A stretch of DNA of 64,000 nucleotides from Pseudomonas rubra. GTDB lineage: Bacteria; Pseudomonadota; Gammaproteobacteria; Pseudomonadales; Pseudomonadaceae. The notes under the pieces were generated by a model. The model saw nothing but the letters and a program-made list of their open reading frames with translations, made no database searches and was not told the DNA's origin. The position numbers were made by a program, and so were the translations under genes. Location: positions 1-64,000 of the forward strand of contig NZ_JAMDGZ010000044.1 of the NCBI RefSeq assembly GCF_028656935.1, in the 5' to 3' direction. Shown piece by piece: positions 21,603 to 29,592 of this stretch (position 1 is the stretch's first letter; each line of letters begins with the position of its first letter).

Positions 21603-22216
21603 ACACCTCCTCCCTGCGTAGCGCAGCCGTGTTGCTGACCCTGGCCCTGCTGACCCTGGGCAGCGTGGTGCTCTGGCAGCACATCACGGCCCCGCGCATC
21701 ACCGCCGCCGAGCAACAGCTCAAGGCGCAACGCTGGTTGAGCCTGCTGCCAGCGCAGCGCTATGACAACCAACCCCTGCACCACCCCTTGCGGCTACCAG
21801 CTGCCAACCTTGATCACAGCCGCCTGCTCGGCGGCTATCTGGCCACCTTGCAGGGCCAGCGCAGCGCCGTTGTGCTGCATAGCCAGATTCAGGGTTATGG
21901 CGGCCCGCTCGACTTGCTGATTGCCATTGACGCCAACGGTCGTCTGATGGCGATCAAGGTCTTGCAGCAGCATGAGACCCCAGGCTTGGGTGGCAAGCTA
22001 GTGGAGCCTGGCAACACCTGGTTGCAGGGTTTTGCCGGCATCAGCCGGCAGAACACTGCGGACACCGCTTGGGCACTCAAGCGTGACAATGGCCAGTTCG
22101 ACCAGCTAGCTGGCGCTACCGTGACTTCCCGCGCAGTCATCCAGGCCAGCCATGAAGCCTTGCGCTACTTCGATGAGCATCGCCAGCAATTGCTCTCAGG
22201 AGGCGCCGATGAATAG
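21599..22216 (+). CDS. rnfG: RnfG/RsxG-like FMN-binding subunit, 205 aa
   Basis: The protein has one N-terminal helix (SAAVLLTLALLTLGSVVLW) and a periplasmic FMN-binding domain. ETPGLGGKL and DQLAGATVTSRAVIQA match RnfG/NqrC; the Thr of the GATVT segment is the usual covalent FMN site, so flavinylation looks possible. It starts 4 bp before the end of rnfD (ATGA) and overlaps rnfE by 8 bp. Of the five Rnf-like subunits here this one is closest to canonical. Confidence 0.88.
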   Translation: MNTSSLRSAAVLLTLALLTLGSVVLWQHITAPRITAAEQQLKAQRWLSLLPAQRYDNQPLHHPLRLPAANLDHSRLLGGYLATLQGQRSAVVLHSQIQGYGGPLDLLIAIDANGRLMAIKVLQQHETPGLGGKLVEPGNTWLQGFAGISRQNTADTAWALKRDNGQFDQLAGATVTSRAVIQASHEALRYFDEHRQQLLSGGADE

Positions 22217-22730
22217 CCGACTGCTCGCGATACTGATGGCGCCGCTGCTAGGCGCCACCCAGACGGCATTGCAGGCTTGCGTGATTGCCCTGTGCAGCGT
22301 GCTGATCATCAGCCTGCACCGCTTGTGCATGACGCCGTTGCGCAAGATGCTGGCCGGCACTACGGGCTTGCTTGCCAGCACGCTGCTGGCGGCCTCGCTG
22401 GTCACCTGCCTGGAACTGGGCCTGCGCGCCTGGGCCTTGCCGATGTCGCTTGCCCTGGGCCCCTATCCGGCGCTGATCGCCGTACAATGCCTGCTGTTCG
22501 AGTACGTCCGCGACGATAACCAGCACTGGCGAAGCGTAGCGCTCACACTGGCAGCGTTCACCTTGCTGTGCATTGCCATGGGTTTGGTACGCCAGGGCCT
22601 GGCCGACGTTGCCAACCTGCGACTGGCCAGCCTGTTGCCGGGTGCGCTGATTCTTCTGGGCCTGCTATTGGCCCTGTACAACCGGGTTTGCCAGAGGCGA
22701 GCCCCTTCACGTCGTCAAGGAACGCTTTGA
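22209..22730 (+). CDS. rnfE: Shortened RnfE/RsxE-like membrane protein, 173 aa
   Basis: Position and helix pattern indicate RnfE, but the protein is about 50 residues shorter than the usual 220-230. The first ligand motif, normally LLGLCPLLAVT, reads ILMAPLLGATQT, without Cys. In the second (normally VTNC) the segment PYPALIAVQCLLFEYV retains Cys94. Other cysteines (24, 29, 40, 67, 111, 161) are in non-motif positions. It overlaps rnfG and is followed by nth after 4 bp. With a Cys-free RnfA, the shared [2Fe-2S] cluster of canonical Rnf cannot be built in the known way. Confidence 0.75.
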   Translation: MNSRLLAILMAPLLGATQTALQACVIALCSVLIISLHRLCMTPLRKMLAGTTGLLASTLLAASLVTCLELGLRAWALPMSLALGPYPALIAVQCLLFEYVRDDNQHWRSVALTLAAFTLLCIAMGLVRQGLADVANLRLASLLPGALILLGLLLALYNRVCQRRAPSRRQGTL

Positions 22731-22734
22731 CCCC

Positions 22735-23373
22735 ATGAATGCCGCCAAACGCCTGGAAATCTTTCGCAGGCTGCATGAAGACAACCCCGAGCCGAAAACC
22801 GAGCTGGCCTACACCAGCCCTTTCGAACTGCTGATTTCGGTGATCCTCTCGGCCCAGGCCACCGATGTCAGCGTGAACAAGGCCATGGCCAAACTGTACC
22901 CGGTCGCCAATACCCCCGAAGCGATTTACGCCCTGGGCGTCGAAGGCCTGTCGGCTTACATCAAGACCATTGGCCTGTACAACAGCAAGGCGAAAAACGT
23001 CATTGAAACCTGCCGCCTGCTGATCGAACAGCATGGCAGCCAGGTGCCAGAGACCCGCGAAGCGCTGGAAGCCCTGCCCGGGGTTGGCCGCAAGACTGCC
23101 AACGTGGTGCTCAACACTGCGTTCCGGCATATGGCCATGGCCGTCGACACGCATATTTTCCGGGTAAGCAACCGCACCGGGATCGCTCCGGGCAAGACTG
23201 TCCTGGAGGTTGAAAAAGCCTTGATGAAGTTCGTACCCAAGGCATATCTGCTTGATGCCCACCACTGGTTGATCCTGCATGGCCGCTATGTGTGCCAGGC
23301 GCGCAAGCCCCGCTGTGGAAGTTGTCGCATCGAAGACTTGTGTGAGTACAAGGAAAAAACCTCGGACGATTGA
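22735..23373 (+). CDS. nth: Endonuclease III, 212 aa
   Basis: Nth is a DNA glycosylase/AP lyase that removes oxidised pyrimidines. The helix-hairpin-helix LPGVGRKTANVV holds the catalytic Lys, MAVDTHIFRVSNR holds the catalytic Asp, and the C-terminal CQARKPRCGSCRIEDLC holds the [4Fe-4S] ligands. Length is normal. It follows rnfE after 4 bp; rsx/rnf-nth linkage is also known in E. coli, so the operon end is conserved even though the Rnf part is degenerate. Confidence 0.97.
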   Translation: MNAAKRLEIFRRLHEDNPEPKTELAYTSPFELLISVILSAQATDVSVNKAMAKLYPVANTPEAIYALGVEGLSAYIKTIGLYNSKAKNVIETCRLLIEQHGSQVPETREALEALPGVGRKTANVVLNTAFRHMAMAVDTHIFRVSNRTGIAPGKTVLEVEKALMKFVPKAYLLDAHHWLILHGRYVCQARKPRCGSCRIEDLCEYKEKTSDD

Positions 23374-23478
23374 GCCAATAGTGAAAATACTGCTCAGTCG
23401 ATTGAAAAAATCTTTTTTACCCGGTCAACATTTCTCGCTATAAGGTGCGCCAATGGCCCTCTTGGCTTGGAGTGACTT

Positions 23479-23658
23479 ATGAGCACCGATAAAGAAGACC
23501 TGGATGTAGCAGTTGAAGACCTCAACCCTGAAGATGAGGATGAGGAACCCCGAGTTGAAGTGGCAAAAACCAACCTGAGCAAGCGCCGCACCATCGATAA
23601 CATGCTGGAAGAGCGTCGTTTGAAAAGGCAGTTGGCCGATTTCGACTTCGACCTCTGA
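23479..23658 (+). CDS. PA3496 family small acidic protein, 59 aa
   Basis: A 59-residue open frame starts MSTDKEDLDVAVEDLNPEDE and ends SKRRTIDNMLEERRLKRQLADFDFDL. The N-terminal half is very acidic, the C-terminal half a basic amphipathic helix. It matches the PA3496 family (putative envelope integrity protein), named after the P. aeruginosa gene next to nth (PA3495). A ribosome binding site GGAG lies 7 nt before the ATG, and an intrinsic terminator follows. Function is not established. Confidence 0.8.
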   Translation: MSTDKEDLDVAVEDLNPEDEDEEPRVEVAKTNLSKRRTIDNMLEERRLKRQLADFDFDL

Positions 23659-23682
23659 CGGATCGACGTTCATAAATCAAAA

Positions 23683-23705
23683 AAAGCCTCCTGAACGGAG
23701 GCTTT
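23683..23705. terminator. Bidirectional intrinsic terminator
   Basis: AAAGCCTCC (23683-23691) and GGAGGCTTT (23697-23705) form a 9-bp stem flanked by A-rich and T-rich sides. It separates the PA3496-family gene from the convergent response regulator. Confidence 0.85.
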
Positions 23706-23721
23706 GTTGTTGCTGGGTGGA

Positions 23722-24348
23722 TCAAACCAGGCCGTTGCGCTGGGCAAGCTCGATCAGGTCGACCAGCGAGCGCGCATTGAGTTTGAGCAGCAAGCGCGTC
23801 TTGTATGTGCTGACCGTCTTGTTGCTGAGAAACATACCATCGGCAATCTCCTTGTTGGTCTTGCCCCGGGCCAGTTGCTGCAGCACCATCATCTCCCGCC
23901 CCGACAAGCGCTCGACCATATCTGCCTCGCTCGAACCACCAAGGTTCGAACGCACCGAATGCAACGCCTGGTTAGGAAAGTAGCTGTAGCCGGAAAGCAC
24001 TGCCTTGATGGCACTGAGCAGCTCAGTGAGGTCCTGCTGCTTGCAGACATAGCCGGCAGCACCCGCCTGCATGCAACGCATGGAAAAGTGCCCGGGCGCC
24101 TGGGAGGTGAGGACCAGCACCTTGATGCCGGAGTGATTGGTGGTCAACCTGGCGATGACCTCGAGTCCATCAAGTTTGGGGATGCCGATATCAAGAATGA
24201 CGATGTCCGGCCCATGCTCTCGCGCCAACTGCAGCGCGTCCACGCCGTTGTCCGTCTCTGCAATGACTTCATAACCATGCCGCTCCATCAACATGCGTAC
24301 AGCCAGGCGAATGACCGGATGATCATCCACGATCAGGACTTTATTCAT
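23722..24348 (-). CDS. LuxR/FixJ-type response regulator, 208 aa
   Basis: An N-terminal receiver domain (MNKVLIVDDHPVIRLAVRML, phospho-acceptor Asp in DIVILDIGIPKLDG, Lys in KQQDL region) is followed by a LuxR-type helix-turn-helix (LSGREMMVLQQLARGKTNKE, LSNKTVSTYKTRLLLKLN). The ATG at 24348 is preferred; a TTG 12 bp upstream could extend it. It resembles the ErdR (PA3604) and related regulators of pseudomonads, but the histidine kinase partner is not in the window. It faces a gene-poor, AT-richer stretch. Target genes are unknown. Confidence 0.9.
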   Translation of the reverse strand: MNKVLIVDDHPVIRLAVRMLMERHGYEVIAETDNGVDALQLAREHGPDIVILDIGIPKLDGLEVIARLTTNHSGIKVLVLTSQAPGHFSMRCMQAGAAGYVCKQQDLTELLSAIKAVLSGYSYFPNQALHSVRSNLGGSSEADMVERLSGREMMVLQQLARGKTNKEIADGMFLSNKTVSTYKTRLLLKLNARSLVDLIELAQRNGLV

Positions 24349-24791
24349 GGGCAAATCCAATTGTTCGCTGTTCTATTTTTTTGAGAACTCACAATAGCCT
24401 AGATGCATGACTTATTGCATTGCGTCACTAACCAGTGGTTGCATACAGGGACGCGCCCTACAGCCATATGAGAATTATCCTACACGCCGCTATTTCAATA
24501 GCGCTGCGAAGACACAGCAATTAAATATTGTCGCGCTCTTTCAACACTTCCTGAATAAAGATATCACCAACACTCGAAAGAGCCCATTACACACGGCCTT
24601 ATTAGCTGAAGGAAAAATCCTATAACACTGCTTGATAAAAACAGTATCCAAGCATTATGCAAAACCGCCTTACACAAACCTTGGACAAAAGTGCCACCCG
24701 GAGAAATTTGCCGCGCTGTAGGTTAGCCCGGTCGATGTGCTAAACCCTGTTGCCATAAAGGACCTGAGTCACCGAGCAAGGTAGCCTGTGC
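24349..24791. other. AT-richer intergenic stretch without a convincing gene
   Basis: This 443-bp stretch is clearly poorer in GC than its neighbours (for example GCAATTAAATATTGTC near 24520). A 72-codon frame at 24407-24625 lacks a ribosome binding site and typical codon use. The region should hold the promoters of the response regulator (leftward) and the orphan membrane protein (rightward). Its composition could mark old foreign DNA or simply regulatory sequence. Confidence 0.45.
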
Positions 24792-25325
24792 ATGAGCAAG
24801 ATCGAGACGAAACACCCACTGACGATCATCGCGATTCTGGCTGGCGTCATCGAAGCATCGGCGCTGGCCTCGTTGCCATTTCTCAGTGCCGATAGCCAAG
24901 GCATCTACACCTGGTTCCTGGTGGGGTTTCCGTTCTTCCTCACGGTGTTGTTCTTTCTCACCTTGAACTTCAACAACAAGTCACTTTACTCACCCGATTC
25001 AAGCGATCTCATGACAGATACAATCACTGCACCTGCCGCTGCGCATATGCAAATCGTGGCGGAGCCTGCGCCTCCTGTGAGCGAATCTGTTACTTCAATA
25101 AGTACAACGGCCGAAGCCACTAGCACCGTGCTATTGAGAGCGGATAGTTCCGAGCAAAATACAGTATCCATCACCTTGGGTGGTCCGGCAGCCAGCGAAC
25201 TCATGGAGTTTTTCACATTACAAGCAATCAAACCCGGCCAGCCGACTGGCAACACTTGGACTCTGTACAACCTCAACACCGGCGCTCAAACCACTGTGAT
25301 AACTCAAGCACTGAACAAGACCTGA
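24792..25325 (+). CDS. Hypothetical membrane protein with two N-terminal helices, 177 aa
   Basis: I do not recognise a family. Residues about 9-31 (PLTIIAILAGVIEASALASL) and 39-59 (TWFLVGFPFFLTVLFFLTL) form a helical hairpin. Residues 60-177 are Ser/Thr/Ala-rich (APAAAHMQIVAEPAPPVSES) with a possible small beta domain at the end (TVSITLGGPAASELMEFFTL ... TWTLYNLNTGAQTTVI). Its codon use is less GC-biased than the surrounding genes, and it follows an AT-rich gap, which hints at recent acquisition. It is convergent with argG across a strong terminator. Confidence 0.6.
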   Translation: MSKIETKHPLTIIAILAGVIEASALASLPFLSADSQGIYTWFLVGFPFFLTVLFFLTLNFNNKSLYSPDSSDLMTDTITAPAAAHMQIVAEPAPPVSESVTSISTTAEATSTVLLRADSSEQNTVSITLGGPAASELMEFFTLQAIKPGQPTGNTWTLYNLNTGAQTTVITQALNKT

Positions 25326-25351
25326 GGTTGCCCGGTAATGTCCAGGCAAAA

Positions 25352-25375
25352 AAAACCCCGGCAAGCCGGGGTTTT
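25352..25375. terminator. Bidirectional intrinsic terminator between the orphan membrane gene and argG
   Basis: AAAACCCCGGC (25352-25362) and GCCGGGGTTTT (25365-25375) make an 11-bp stem with A- and T-rich flanks. Confidence 0.9.
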
Positions 25376-25389
25376 CTGAGCAACAACGA

Positions 25390-26607
25390 TCAGACCAGAG
25401 TCCGACCCTTGTTGGCCGCAATGCGCATGCGCAGGGCGTTGAGCTTGATAAAGCCCGCCGCGTCGGCCTGGTTGTACGCGCCACCATCTTCCTCGAAGGT
25501 CGCAATGTTGGCGTCGAACAGCGAATCGTCGGACTTGCGACCGGTAACGATAACGTTGCCCTTGTAGAGTTTCAGACGCACTACGCCGTTCACGTTGACC
25601 TGCGAAGCATCGATCATCTGCTGCAACATCAGACGCTCAGGGCTCCACCAGTAGCCGGTGTAGATCAGGCTGGCGTATTTCGGCATCAGCTCGTCTTTGA
25701 GGTGAGCGACTTCGCGGTCCAGCGTGATGGATTCGATGGCGCGGTGCGCACGCAGCATGATGGTGCCGCCCGGGGTTTCGTAGCAACCGCGGGACTTCAT
25801 GCCGACGTAGCGGTTTTCGACGATGTCGAGACGGCCGATACCGTGAGCACCACCGATCTTGTTCAGCGTCGCCAGCACAGTGGCCGGGGTCATTTCGACG
25901 CCGTCCAGTGCAACGATGTCGCCGTTACGGTAGGTAAGCTCCAGATATTGCGCGGTATCAGGCGCATTCTCCGGGGAGACGGTCCAACGCCACATGTCTT
26001 CTTCGTGCTCGGTCCAGGTATCCTCCAGCACGCCACCTTCATAGGAGATGTGCAGCAGGTTGGCGTCCATCGAGTACGGCGACTTCTTCTTGCCGTGACG
26101 CTCGATCGGGATACCGTGCTTCTCGGCATAGTCCATGAGCTTTTCACGGGACAGCAGGTCCCATTCGCGCCATGGTGCGATGACCTTGACGCCCGGCTTG
26201 AGCGCGTAGGCGCCCAGCTCGAAACGGACCTGGTCGTTACCCTTGCCGGTCGCACCATGGGAGATGGCGTCAGCCCCGGTTTGGTTGGCGATTTCGATCA
26301 GGCGCTTGGCGATCAGCGGACGAGCGATGGAAGTACCCAGCAGGTACTCGCCTTCATAGACAGTGTTGGCGCGGAACATCGGGAACACGAAGTCGCGTAC
26401 GAACTCTTCGCGCAGGTCATCGATGTAGATTTCCTTGACGCCCATGGCCTGAGCCTTGGCGCGGGCCGGTTCGACCTCTTCGCCCTGACCCAGGTCTGCG
26501 GTGAAGGTCACCACTTCACAGTTGTAGGTATCCTGCAGCCACTTGAGAATCACCGAAGTATCAAGGCCGCCGGAATACGCCAGTACGACCTTTTTTACGT
26601 CCGCCAT
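25390..26607 (-). CDS. argG: Argininosuccinate synthase, 405 aa
   Basis: ArgG joins citrulline and aspartate using ATP, the penultimate step of arginine synthesis. The N-terminal ATP-pyrophosphatase loop AYSGGLDTSVILKWL, the HGATGKGNDQVRFE motif and the SPYSMDANLLHISYEGG segment are all intact and the length is normal. It lies near motY and pyrC, and argF is also in this window (34308). An ATG at 26607 (MADVKKVVLAYSGG) is the accepted start. Confidence 0.97.
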   Translation of the reverse strand: MADVKKVVLAYSGGLDTSVILKWLQDTYNCEVVTFTADLGQGEEVEPARAKAQAMGVKEIYIDDLREEFVRDFVFPMFRANTVYEGEYLLGTSIARPLIAKRLIEIANQTGADAISHGATGKGNDQVRFELGAYALKPGVKVIAPWREWDLLSREKLMDYAEKHGIPIERHGKKKSPYSMDANLLHISYEGGVLEDTWTEHEEDMWRWTVSPENAPDTAQYLELTYRNGDIVALDGVEMTPATVLATLNKIGGAHGIGRLDIVENRYVGMKSRGCYETPGGTIMLRAHRAIESITLDREVAHLKDELMPKYASLIYTGYWWSPERLMLQQMIDASQVNVNGVVRLKLYKGNVIVTGRKSDDSLFDANIATFEEDGGAYNQADAAGFIKLNALRMRIAANKGRTLV

Positions 26608-26736
26608 GCCATCACTCCACGGGGTTGTACGGAAAGCCGTCGATTCTACCGGCCTTGCGACAAAAATTACAGTGGGGCGACAGCTTGTGACGACAAAGCG
26701 ACAAAAATTGTCGAGGCCGCGACGGACGGTCGCAGC

Positions 26737-27690
26737 TCAGGACTTGCTTGCAGGCTTCACCGTTTCAGCTGCGGCAGCCGGTGCGGCCGCTGGTTTGGCC
26801 ACAGGCTCGACAGGGTTTTCTTGAGGTTTTTCGACCGGTGTTACCCGATCCAGTTCAATGTTCACGCGCCGGTTGCGTGCGCGGTTGGCTGCGCTGTTGT
26901 TGCTCGCCAGCGGATAGCGCTCGCCATGAAAGCGCAAGGTAATCTGCTCTTCGGGGACACCGTGGGCCTTGAGGTACTCCATGACCGCCAGCGCCCGGCG
27001 CCGGGACAGGTCACGGTTGGTCAGGCGATTGCCGCTGTTGTCGGAGTGACCGTCGAGTTGGATATGGTTGACCGTCGGGTCGGCCTTGAGGAAATCGAGA
27101 ATTACATCCAGGCGTGCGCGTGCATCGCTGTCCAGGTCGATGCCACCCCCCGGGAAACCGACCCGGGCCTGACGCACCTGGTCATAGTTCATTGGCAAGA
27201 GTTTCGCCGCACAAGCCTGGTAGTCCCCATAGGCCTTGCTGAACTTGACCGGCAGCACCCGCACTTCCATGGCCCGCCCAGCTTCACCGGCGTAGTTGCG
27301 CACCACCGTGCTGCGGCCATCGAGCAGGCCGTTGATCAGGCGGCTGGCCTGGCCCTGGGAACTGGTAAAGAGCACGCCGCTGCGGGCCATGCGCACGGCC
27401 CCCAGGTTGATATCGCCACGCCCCGGCTGCCACGGCGCAGCCGCCGCCAGCAGGGTGGCGTTGCCGGAGCCGAGCACATTACTGCTTGATCGCAACTGGA
27501 ATGTCGGCTGCTCGCCGGCGCGACGAACGAATTCGCCGCTGCCGAAATCGGCAATGGGTTGAACCAGCCGACATTCGAACTGATCGCCTTCGACCTTCCA
27601 CTCGATGTTCTCCAGACGAGTCTGGAAGGTGAGTGCCATGGCAGGCATGCTGGCAAACACACTGAGCAGGGCTAGATAACGCTGGCGCAC
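26737..27690 (-). CDS. motY: MotY-like OmpA-family flagellar protein, 317 aa
   Basis: The N-terminal half (after a signal peptide near AMA|LTFQTRLENIEWKV) matches MotY, the T-ring protein that stabilises sodium- or proton-driven flagellar stators in Vibrio and Pseudomonas. The C-terminal half is an OmpA-like peptidoglycan-binding domain (IQLDGHSDNSGNRLTNRDLS ... NRARNRRVNIELD) plus a Pro/Ala-rich tail. Gene order argG-motY-pyrC-rnt agrees with P. aeruginosa (PA3525-PA3528, from memory). A GTG at 27690 with GGAG before it is the likely start; a GTG four codons upstream (27702) is possible. Confidence 0.85.
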   Translation of the reverse strand: MRQRYLALLSVFASMPAMALTFQTRLENIEWKVEGDQFECRLVQPIADFGSGEFVRRAGEQPTFQLRSSSNVLGSGNATLLAAAAPWQPGRGDINLGAVRMARSGVLFTSSQGQASRLINGLLDGRSTVVRNYAGEAGRAMEVRVLPVKFSKAYGDYQACAAKLLPMNYDQVRQARVGFPGGGIDLDSDARARLDVILDFLKADPTVNHIQLDGHSDNSGNRLTNRDLSRRRALAVMEYLKAHGVPEEQITLRFHGERYPLASNNSAANRARNRRVNIELDRVTPVEKPQENPVEPVAKPAAAPAAAAETVKPASKS

Positions 27691-27820
27691 GGGCGGCTCC
27701 ACAGATTTTCACGGTATACCTGCACGCTATCGGTCGGGCGCGGCAAAACTTGATAGCGAGTGCTCGTAACCGGCTTTTCCGGTAGCATTCACCTTGAGTT
27801 CGACCCGCCTGGAATCCCCA

Positions 27821-28867
27821 ATGTCCGACCGCCTGACCCTCCTGCGTCCCGACGACTGGCACATCCATCTTCGTGATGGCGCTGTTTTGCCGCATACCGT
27901 CGGCGACGTCGCGCGCACCTTTGCCCGCGCAATCATCATGCCTAACCTGGTACCACCGGTGCGCAATGCCGCCGAAGCCGGCGCCTACCGCGAGCGCATC
28001 CTCGCCGCACGCCCTGCTGGCAGCCGTTTCGAGCCGCTGATGGTGCTGTACCTCACCGACCGCACCCAGCCCGAAGAAATCCGCGCGGCCAAGGCCACAG
28101 GTTTTGTCCATGCCGCCAAGCTCTACCCGGCCGGTGCGACGACCAACTCCGATTCCGGCGTGACCAGTGTCGACAAGATCTTCCCGGTGCTCGAAGCCAT
28201 GGCCGAGGTCGGCATGCTGCTGCTGGTACACGGTGAGGTGACCCGCAGCGAAGTCGACGTCTTCGACCGCGAGAAACTGTTCATTGACGAGCACCTGCGC
28301 CGAGTGGTCGAACGCTTCCCGACCCTCAAGGTAGTGTTCGAGCACATTACCACCAGCGACGCCGTGCAGTTCGTCACCGAGGCTCCGGCCAACGTTGGCG
28401 CGACCATTACCGCCCAGCACCTGCTGTACAACCGCAACCACATGCTGGTGGGCGGGATTCGGCCGCATTTCTATTGCCTGCCGATCCTCAAGCGCAACAC
28501 CCACCAGGTGGCCTTGCTGGACGCCGCCACCAGCGGCAGCAGCAAGTTCTTCCTCGGCACCGACTCGGCCCCCCACGCCCAGCATGCCAAGGAAGCCGCC
28601 TGCGGCTGTGCTGGCTGCTACACCGCCTATGCCGCCATCGAGATGTATGCCGAGGCGTTCGAGCAGCGTAACGCGCTGGACAAACTTGAAGGCTTCGCCA
28701 GCCTGCATGGCCCGGCCTTCTATGGCCTGCCGGCAAATACCGATACCATTACCCTGGTCCGCGACAGCTGGACCGCCCCAAGCAGCTTGCCGTTCGGCGA
28801 GCAGACCGTTATTCCGCTGCGCGCCGGTGAACAATTGCGCTGGCGCCTGCTGGAGGAAACTGCGTGA
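27821..28867 (+). CDS. pyrC: Dihydroorotase, 348 aa
   Basis: PyrC closes carbamoyl-aspartate to dihydroorotate in pyrimidine synthesis. Zinc ligands HIHLRDG (N-terminus), the carbamylated Lys in HAAKLYPAGATTNSD and FFLGTDSAPH near the C-terminus identify the class II E. coli-type enzyme. ATG 27821 (MSDRLTLLRPDDWHIHL) is the right start; the 9 extra upstream codons in phase are not conserved. It overlaps rnt by 4 bp (GTGA). Confidence 0.97.
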   Translation: MSDRLTLLRPDDWHIHLRDGAVLPHTVGDVARTFARAIIMPNLVPPVRNAAEAGAYRERILAARPAGSRFEPLMVLYLTDRTQPEEIRAAKATGFVHAAKLYPAGATTNSDSGVTSVDKIFPVLEAMAEVGMLLLVHGEVTRSEVDVFDREKLFIDEHLRRVVERFPTLKVVFEHITTSDAVQFVTEAPANVGATITAQHLLYNRNHMLVGGIRPHFYCLPILKRNTHQVALLDAATSGSSKFFLGTDSAPHAQHAKEAACGCAGCYTAYAAIEMYAEAFEQRNALDKLEGFASLHGPAFYGLPANTDTITLVRDSWTAPSSLPFGEQTVIPLRAGEQLRWRLLEETA

Positions 28868-29535
28868 GCGAAGATCAGTACGAAGACGACCAGGAAGGTC
28901 ATGGCGGGGGTCCGCGCCATCCAATGGCTGAACGCTTTCGCGGTTACCTGCCGGTAGTGGTCGACGTTGAAACCGGTGGTTTCAACAGCGCTACCGACGC
29001 CCTGCTGGAGATCGCCGCCGTCACCATCGGCATGGACGAAAAGGGCTTCCTGTTCCCGGAACACACCTATTTCTTCCGCGTCGAGCCATTCGAAGGCGCC
29101 AACATCGAGCAAGCAGCCCTGGAGTTCACCGGGATCAAGCTTGACCACCCACTGCGCATGGCAGTCAGCGAAGAGTCGGCCCTGACCGACATCTTCCGTG
29201 GTGTGCGCAAGGCGCTGAAGGCCAACGGCTGCAAACGGGCGATCCTGGTCGGCCACAACAGCAGCTTCGACCTGGGCTTCCTCAACGCCGCCGTGGCCCG
29301 CCACGACATGAAGCGCAACCCGTTCCACCCGTTCTCAAGCTTCGACACCGCCACCCTGGCCGGTCTTGCCTATGGCCAGACCGTGCTGGCGCGGGCCTGC
29401 CAGAGCGCCGACATCGACTTCGATGGCCGTGAAGCGCACTCGGCGCGTTACGACACCGAGAAGACCGCCGAGCTGTTCTGCGGCATCGTCAACCGCTGGA
29501 AGGAAATGGGCGGCTGGCAGGACTTCAACGACTGA
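28864..29535 (+). CDS. rnt: Ribonuclease T, 223 aa
   Basis: RNase T is a DEDD-family 3'-5' exonuclease that trims the CCA ends of tRNA and other stable RNAs. VVVDVETGGFNSATDALLEI carries ExoI, AILVGHNSSFDLGFLNAAV carries ExoII, and GREAHSARYDTEKTAELF carries ExoIII. It uses GTG at 28864 inside the pyrC stop (GTGA), so translation is coupled. A strong terminator follows. Confidence 0.96.
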   Translation: MSEDQYEDDQEGHGGGPRHPMAERFRGYLPVVVDVETGGFNSATDALLEIAAVTIGMDEKGFLFPEHTYFFRVEPFEGANIEQAALEFTGIKLDHPLRMAVSEESALTDIFRGVRKALKANGCKRAILVGHNSSFDLGFLNAAVARHDMKRNPFHPFSSFDTATLAGLAYGQTVLARACQSADIDFDGREAHSARYDTEKTAELFCGIVNRWKEMGGWQDFND

Positions 29536-29551
29536 CGCTGCTACAGGCATA

Positions 29552-29580
29552 AAAAAACCGGCCATCAAGGCCGGTTTTTT
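29552..29580. terminator. Bidirectional intrinsic terminator between rnt and the peroxiredoxin gene
   Basis: AAAAAACCGGCC (29552-29563) and GGCCGGTTTTTT (29569-29580) form a 12-bp stem; the palindrome continues on both sides, serving both convergent genes. Confidence 0.93.
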
Positions 29581-29592
29581 TATGCCTGGCAA

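Noticed and set aside
24407..24625. 72-aa frame in the AT-rich gap
   Set aside because: No ribosome binding site, unusual codons and no similarity I recognise; kept as non-coding.
25702..27489. 595-aa plus-strand frame over argG and motY
   Set aside because: It runs across two genes on the other strand and has no start signal or recognisable domain.
27479..28924. 481-aa minus-strand frame over pyrC
   Set aside because: Antisense of pyrC and of the pyrC-motY spacer; no independent support.
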